Part shown: positions 15,570 through 18,674 of the stretch, piece after piece
Position numbering within the stretch: the first letter of the stretch is position 1
How the letters are laid out: each line of letters starts with the position of its first letter
Assembly: GCA_021203745.1 (NCBI GenBank)
Contig: JAJQAP010000090.1
Location: 1 to 18,674 of the forward strand
Source of the DNA: Coprobacillus sp.
Lineage (GTDB): Bacteria > Bacillota_I > Bacilli_A > RFN20 > CAG-826
DNA: 18,674 nucleotides
Direction: 5' to 3'
Notes under the pieces: generated by a model
What the model was told of the DNA's origin: nothing
The model's input: the letters and a program-made list of their open reading frames with translations, nothing else
Databases searched by the model: none
Program-made: the position numbers and the translations under genes

Positions 15570-15591
15570 TAATCTATAATTTTATAGATTA
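15570..15591 (-). promoter_or_regulatory. Perfect palindrome in the lipoprotein promoter/leader region
   Basis: TAATCTATAA and TTATAGATTA flank two bases, a 22-bp palindrome located 47-68 nt before the lipoprotein ATG. A weak promoter (TTGCTT, 17 nt, TAGATT) would place its -10 inside the palindrome. It may be an operator or a leader hairpin. The promoter call itself is uncertain. Confidence 0.45.
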
Positions 15592-15610
15592 ATAAGCAAG
15601 TTAATTTATT

Positions 15611-15636
15611 AAAAGGTACCTGAATAGGCACCTTTT
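15611..15636 (-). terminator. Rho-independent terminator after the large secreted protein gene
   Basis: The minus-strand AAAAGGTGCCT and AGGTACCTTTT arms (11 bp including one G-U) enclose a 4-nt loop. The T-run is part of the 3' arm. The symmetric A and T runs mean it could also work on the other strand, though no gene faces it there. Confidence 0.85.
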
Positions 15637-15676
15637 ATATATGTATGTAAGTATATAGATGACAATTATCCAGACA

Positions 15677-18674
15677 CTAACCCGCTCTAGTGTAAACAAC
15701 ATTAGAGTAGTCGTTATAATCATCATCTTCAAAGTTAATAATGGCAGTATCGTTAGCTGCGTTATATGTTAAGTTGAAGTATTCAAGAACTGTACTACTT
15801 ACATCAAGTTCAATGGTACCATCTAGTGAACCTGTCCATGTGCCAGTGTATGTGGCGCCAGGTAACACTAATTCATAAGTACCATCAGCATAAATTGTCA
15901 CTGTGTAAGTATTACTATATGTACCTTGTCCAGTCCATGTACCAACAAGATTAATGACTTCTTCTTGTCTATCACCACTATCAGCATCATCTTTAGTGAG
16001 ATTTACGGGAATTTCATATTCACCATAATCTTGATAATAGGTACCAATAAGAGTTCCAGCCTCTGCATCCCAAGTTAAGACGACATCATCTCCATCAAGT
16101 TCAAAGGTGACCGTAGTGCCTTCTAGTGTCCATGTAATATCACGTGGAGATGTACCCTCATAGTCATATATGCCTGTTCCATCCTCGTTAAGAAGTAAAC
16201 GCATAGAGTTTGTACCAGCAGTTGTTCCTGTATAGGTACCCGCTAAAGCGGCTAATGGATTTTCTTCACCTGCACCAGTATCTGGTACATACCAATCAGG
16301 AGTGGTTACAGACTCTGTTGGATAGAACTCTACAAGATAGGAAGATGTATTAGTGCCGTATGAATAAACAAGATATGTAATTCCGCTTTCATCATATGCA
16401 GCATAGAGTCCCACCATGGCACTATAATCTGATGCATATGCATAAAGATAAAGATAATCATCAGTTATAACATTATCACTATCAGTAAGATCAGCATCTT
16501 CTCCTAATGAATTTAATTGTGCTAGGATGGTGTCGCTATCAAAATACATTGAAACCATAAGTTTATAATACCAATAACCAAAGCCACTGCCTGCATTTTC
16601 AATATCTTCTCCATCATAGGTGTATGTATTATCACCATCGGAGTAGAATTCAGAGGCATAGTAACCACTGGAGACATCATAATGTCCTTGACTTGCAAAG
16701 CCAACATTATCACTTAAGGCTTCAATTTCTAAGGAATCATATTCAAGCCCGCTAGACATATCAAGTGTTTGCAAAGAGAAAGAGAATCCGTCACCATAGT
16801 TCAAATTAAATCCTGTTGCGTTTAAAGCGGAGATATAATCAGAAAGGGTTAATCCTTCCTCTTGACTACCTGCTCCACCTTCATCTCCACCTTGCTCACC
16901 AAAGAAGTCATCAGGATCAAAGTCTGTTTCGCTTAAAGCGTATTCAACATCTTCAAAGTCGAGACCTTCAACATAGGACCAGTCAACAAAATCAGATGAA
17001 CTGCCTACTAGTTGTTCTCTTTCTAGAGAAAGTAAGTTATAGGATGCATCCACGATAAAGGTATATTCAACATAATTATGCGTGACCGCTAAGGAATAAC
17101 CATCATTAACTTCACTAAGTTCATAACTATCTGTAGTTAGATTAAATGAAACTGATAGACCCGAAATATATAGTTCAAGTTCTTCCTCAAAGGTTGTAGT
17201 AATCTCTTTTGGTTCTTGAGCTACATTATAAGCATTATACACACAACGGTATCCGTTATAGAAATAATAGGTATAGGTTTCATCGTCCCAATCATCACTA
17301 TCGACATAACCATAGAGATTACCATTAGCATCTAGAGCAAGATATGAGGTTAATTCACCACCATAGGTATCTTCTGCATTACCATAGAAAGCAGTCCAGT
17401 TTGGAGTGCTTCCTTGAACGGCTTTGAGGATATCACTAGCGATTTCTTCCTCACTTGATTCTTTAGGGAACCAATATTCATCATCAAAGAATGGTTCCAT
17501 TAAAGCATTAAATGTTTCTTCTGATTCTTCCTCACCATAATAGATTTCGTAAGATGTGGAACTTGTCCAGTTAATAGCGGATCCCGCGCCTACGAGTTTG
17601 CAATCAGCAGTGGCTTTATAACAGTACCATGTATTATTGTAGATAAAGGTTAATTTGTAATTGCCATTTGCTTCAGTAGTTAACTCAAAATCAGTCGCAT
17701 CTGCTAAAACAATTGAGGAAGCATTATCAAATGCTGCATCATAGTTACGACTGCTAGTTAGGCGCCAACCTAAGACACGATTTACCCCATTATAAGTGTT
17801 AGAGGCAGCAGCGGAGTGTGTATTTGCACCAGTTGTGTTATTGATGTCATAATAATACTTTTCATAATAGTATCGGGTACGGAATTTTGTTTCATCATCA
17901 CCATCTTCATCGTGTCTAATTTCACGACCAAATACGTTACTATTATCGGTGGTTAAATCAAAGTTGTAGTGGTCATAAGCACCACCTCCACCATTAGAAT
18001 ATCTTGCCTGTACATTTACATACTCAAAATCTTGATAACCATTTGTTTGTGCCGCGGCAGCATCTAGGATTGCTTGAGCGGTTTCAAGGCCTGTATCCTC
18101 TTCTTCTGCTTTTGGATAGACATATAAATCAAATTCTCCCCATTCAAGATTAAGTTCAACTGTATATCCATCTTTTACAAATGTATAAGTTTCATTGTAA
18201 CTAGTTGTGTGATCAGTTTGCTCCCATCCATCTTGTGTGAGTATACTAACCCATGTATCCATTATGCCAGATGGGGCTGTGTTGTATTTTATGATTAATC
18301 TATCCCCTTTAACAGAACTACCAACTGTAATCGAATCTGGATCAGTATCACCAATATAGAATGGGAGGATTTCATCTAGAGCCTCAACACTACCAAAGAG
18401 ATTAGCAATTTGGGTTCTATCATAGTCATTGGTAATATACTCATCCCAAGAGGTTGGACCATAAACAGTAACATCTGTAACTGTTACACCGACACTAGCG
18501 GTGGCATCATCGTGTTCAGACCATTTAATAGTAATAGATGTTTCTCCTCCACTTAATGGAGTAACTGTTAAACCAGTGACTTTAACAACAGTGGGATCAC
18601 TAACAGTGAATGTTAGATTATCCGCTGTTGCATCCACTTTTTCTGGTTGACCAGTTGATGGTGTTGTAACTAAC
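15677..18674 (-). CDS. Large secreted protein with Ig-like (BIG2-type) domain and C-terminal beta-domain pair, N-terminus beyond window
   Basis: The reading frame stays open to the right edge (998 residues visible), so the start and any signal peptide are outside. The first 60 or so residues look like a bacterial Ig-like (BIG2) domain: a TVSDPTVVKVTG strand, then a GGETSITI strand and a VGVTVTDV ending. The middle is strand-rich, very acidic and rich in Tyr, Asp, Ser and Thr with few Lys or Arg. It contains two related segments, around DFELTTEANGNYKL and SYELSEVNDGYSL. A Gly/Glu/Asp-rich linker (EQGGDEGGAGSQEE) splits the middle. Residues 807-998 form two domains (LAGTYTGTT... and LVGTWTGQG...) homologous to residues 729-904 of the next protein. 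The TAG stop is followed by a terminator. A surface or cell-wall location is inferred from composition and domains; the function is unknown. Confidence 0.8.
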   Translation of the reverse strand, partial: LVTTPSTGQPEKVDATADNLTFTVSDPTVVKVTGLTVTPLSGGETSITIKWSEHDDATASVGVTVTDVTVYGPTSWDEYITNDYDRTQIANLFGSVEALDEILPFYIGDTDPDSITVGSSVKGDRLIIKYNTAPSGIMDTWVSILTQDGWEQTDHTTSYNETYTFVKDGYTVELNLEWGEFDLYVYPKAEEEDTGLETAQAILDAAAAQTNGYQDFEYVNVQARYSNGGGGAYDHYNFDLTTDNSNVFGREIRHDEDGDDETKFRTRYYYEKYYYDINNTTGANTHSAAASNTYNGVNRVLGWRLTSSRNYDAAFDNASSIVLADATDFELTTEANGNYKLTFIYNNTWYCYKATADCKLVGAGSAINWTSSTSYEIYYGEEESEETFNALMEPFFDDEYWFPKESSEEEIASDILKAVQGSTPNWTAFYGNAEDTYGGELTSYLALDANGNLYGYVDSDDWDDETYTYYFYNGYRCVYNAYNVAQEPKEITTTFEEELELYISGLSVSFNLTTDSYELSEVNDGYSLAVTHNYVEYTFIVDASYNLLSLEREQLVGSSSDFVDWSYVEGLDFEDVEYALSETDFDPDDFFGEQGGDEGGAGSQEEGLTLSDYISALNATGFNLNYGDGFSFSLQTLDMSSGLEYDSLEIEALSDNVGFASQGHYDVSSGYYASEFYSDGDNTYTYDGEDIENAGSGFGYWYYKLMVSMYFDSDTILAQLNSLGEDADLTDSDNVITDDYLYLYAYASDYSAMVGLYAAYDESGITYLVYSYGTNTSSYLVEFYPTESVTTPDWYVPDTGAGEENPLAALAGTYTGTTAGTNSMRLLLNEDGTGIYDYEGTSPRDITWTLEGTTVTFELDGDDVVLTWDAEAGTLIGTYYQDYGEYEIPVNLTKDDADSGDRQEEVINLVGTWTGQGTYSNTYTVTIYADGTYELVLPGATYTGTWTGSLDGTIELDVSSTVLEYFNLTYNAANDTAIINFEDDDYNDYSNVVYTRAG

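Noticed and set aside
15524..15631. Longer lipoprotein N-terminus starting at 15631
   Set aside because: It would put 36 residues in front of a complete signal peptide with lipobox and run through a palindrome and a terminator arm.
16522..16713. Short minus-strand frame within the large secreted protein gene
   Set aside because: It is an out-of-frame reading of Asp/Tyr/Ser-rich codons in a gene whose main frame is open throughout; it has no family match and no separate start signals.

Overview
The window reads as chromosome from an AT-rich Bacillota. It carries a Gram-positive PolC-type DNA polymerase III, the MEP-pathway enzyme Dxr, an RseP/RasP site-2 protease and a lipobox lipoprotein. 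The gene order closely follows the Bacillus rpsB-to-polC cluster. TGA acts as a normal stop: rseP ends in TGA exactly where polC starts, so the Mycoplasma-type code is unlikely. Glu/Lys-rich insertions in housekeeping proteins, together with large Tyr/Asp/Ser/Thr-rich secreted proteins, would fit an uncultured Bacilli, Erysipelotrichia or RF39-like gut lineage. That placement is inference only. Every gene lies on the minus strand, so transcription runs from high to low coordinates.

Right part (15677-18674 and 12809-15523): two large secreted or surface proteins, each followed by its own rho-independent terminator. The first is cut by the window edge. It begins in an Ig-like (BIG2-type) domain and continues through beta-rich segments. 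The second is a complete lipoprotein with a GLUG-type beta-helix and several small beta domains. Both end in the same pair of beta-sheet domains, so the C-termini are paralogous.

Middle (11775-12692): a XerC/XerD-type tyrosine recombinase with all catalytic residues. It starts without a Shine-Dalgarno sequence, directly behind an extended -10 box.

Left part (56-11592): a translation, lipid, isoprenoid and replication cluster. A clear promoter and a structured leader of about 120 nt precede rpsB-tsf. A terminator-like hairpin follows tsf, then pyrH-frr, a 97-nt gap with a long hairpin and a second leaderless-type promoter box, then cdsA-dxr-rseP-polC joined by stop/start overlaps. A tRNA-Pro(CGG) begins one nucleotide after polC and runs off the left edge. 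Compared with the Bacillus order, uppS (between frr and cdsA) and proS (between rseP and polC) are absent.

The strongest leads are the shared C-terminal two-domain module of the two surface proteins, a matching promoter/start box at the two genes that lack a Shine-Dalgarno sequence, and the terminal extensions of ribosomal protein uS2. No defence system, CRISPR array, insertion sequence or prophage was seen. The longest gene-free stretch is about 180 nt.
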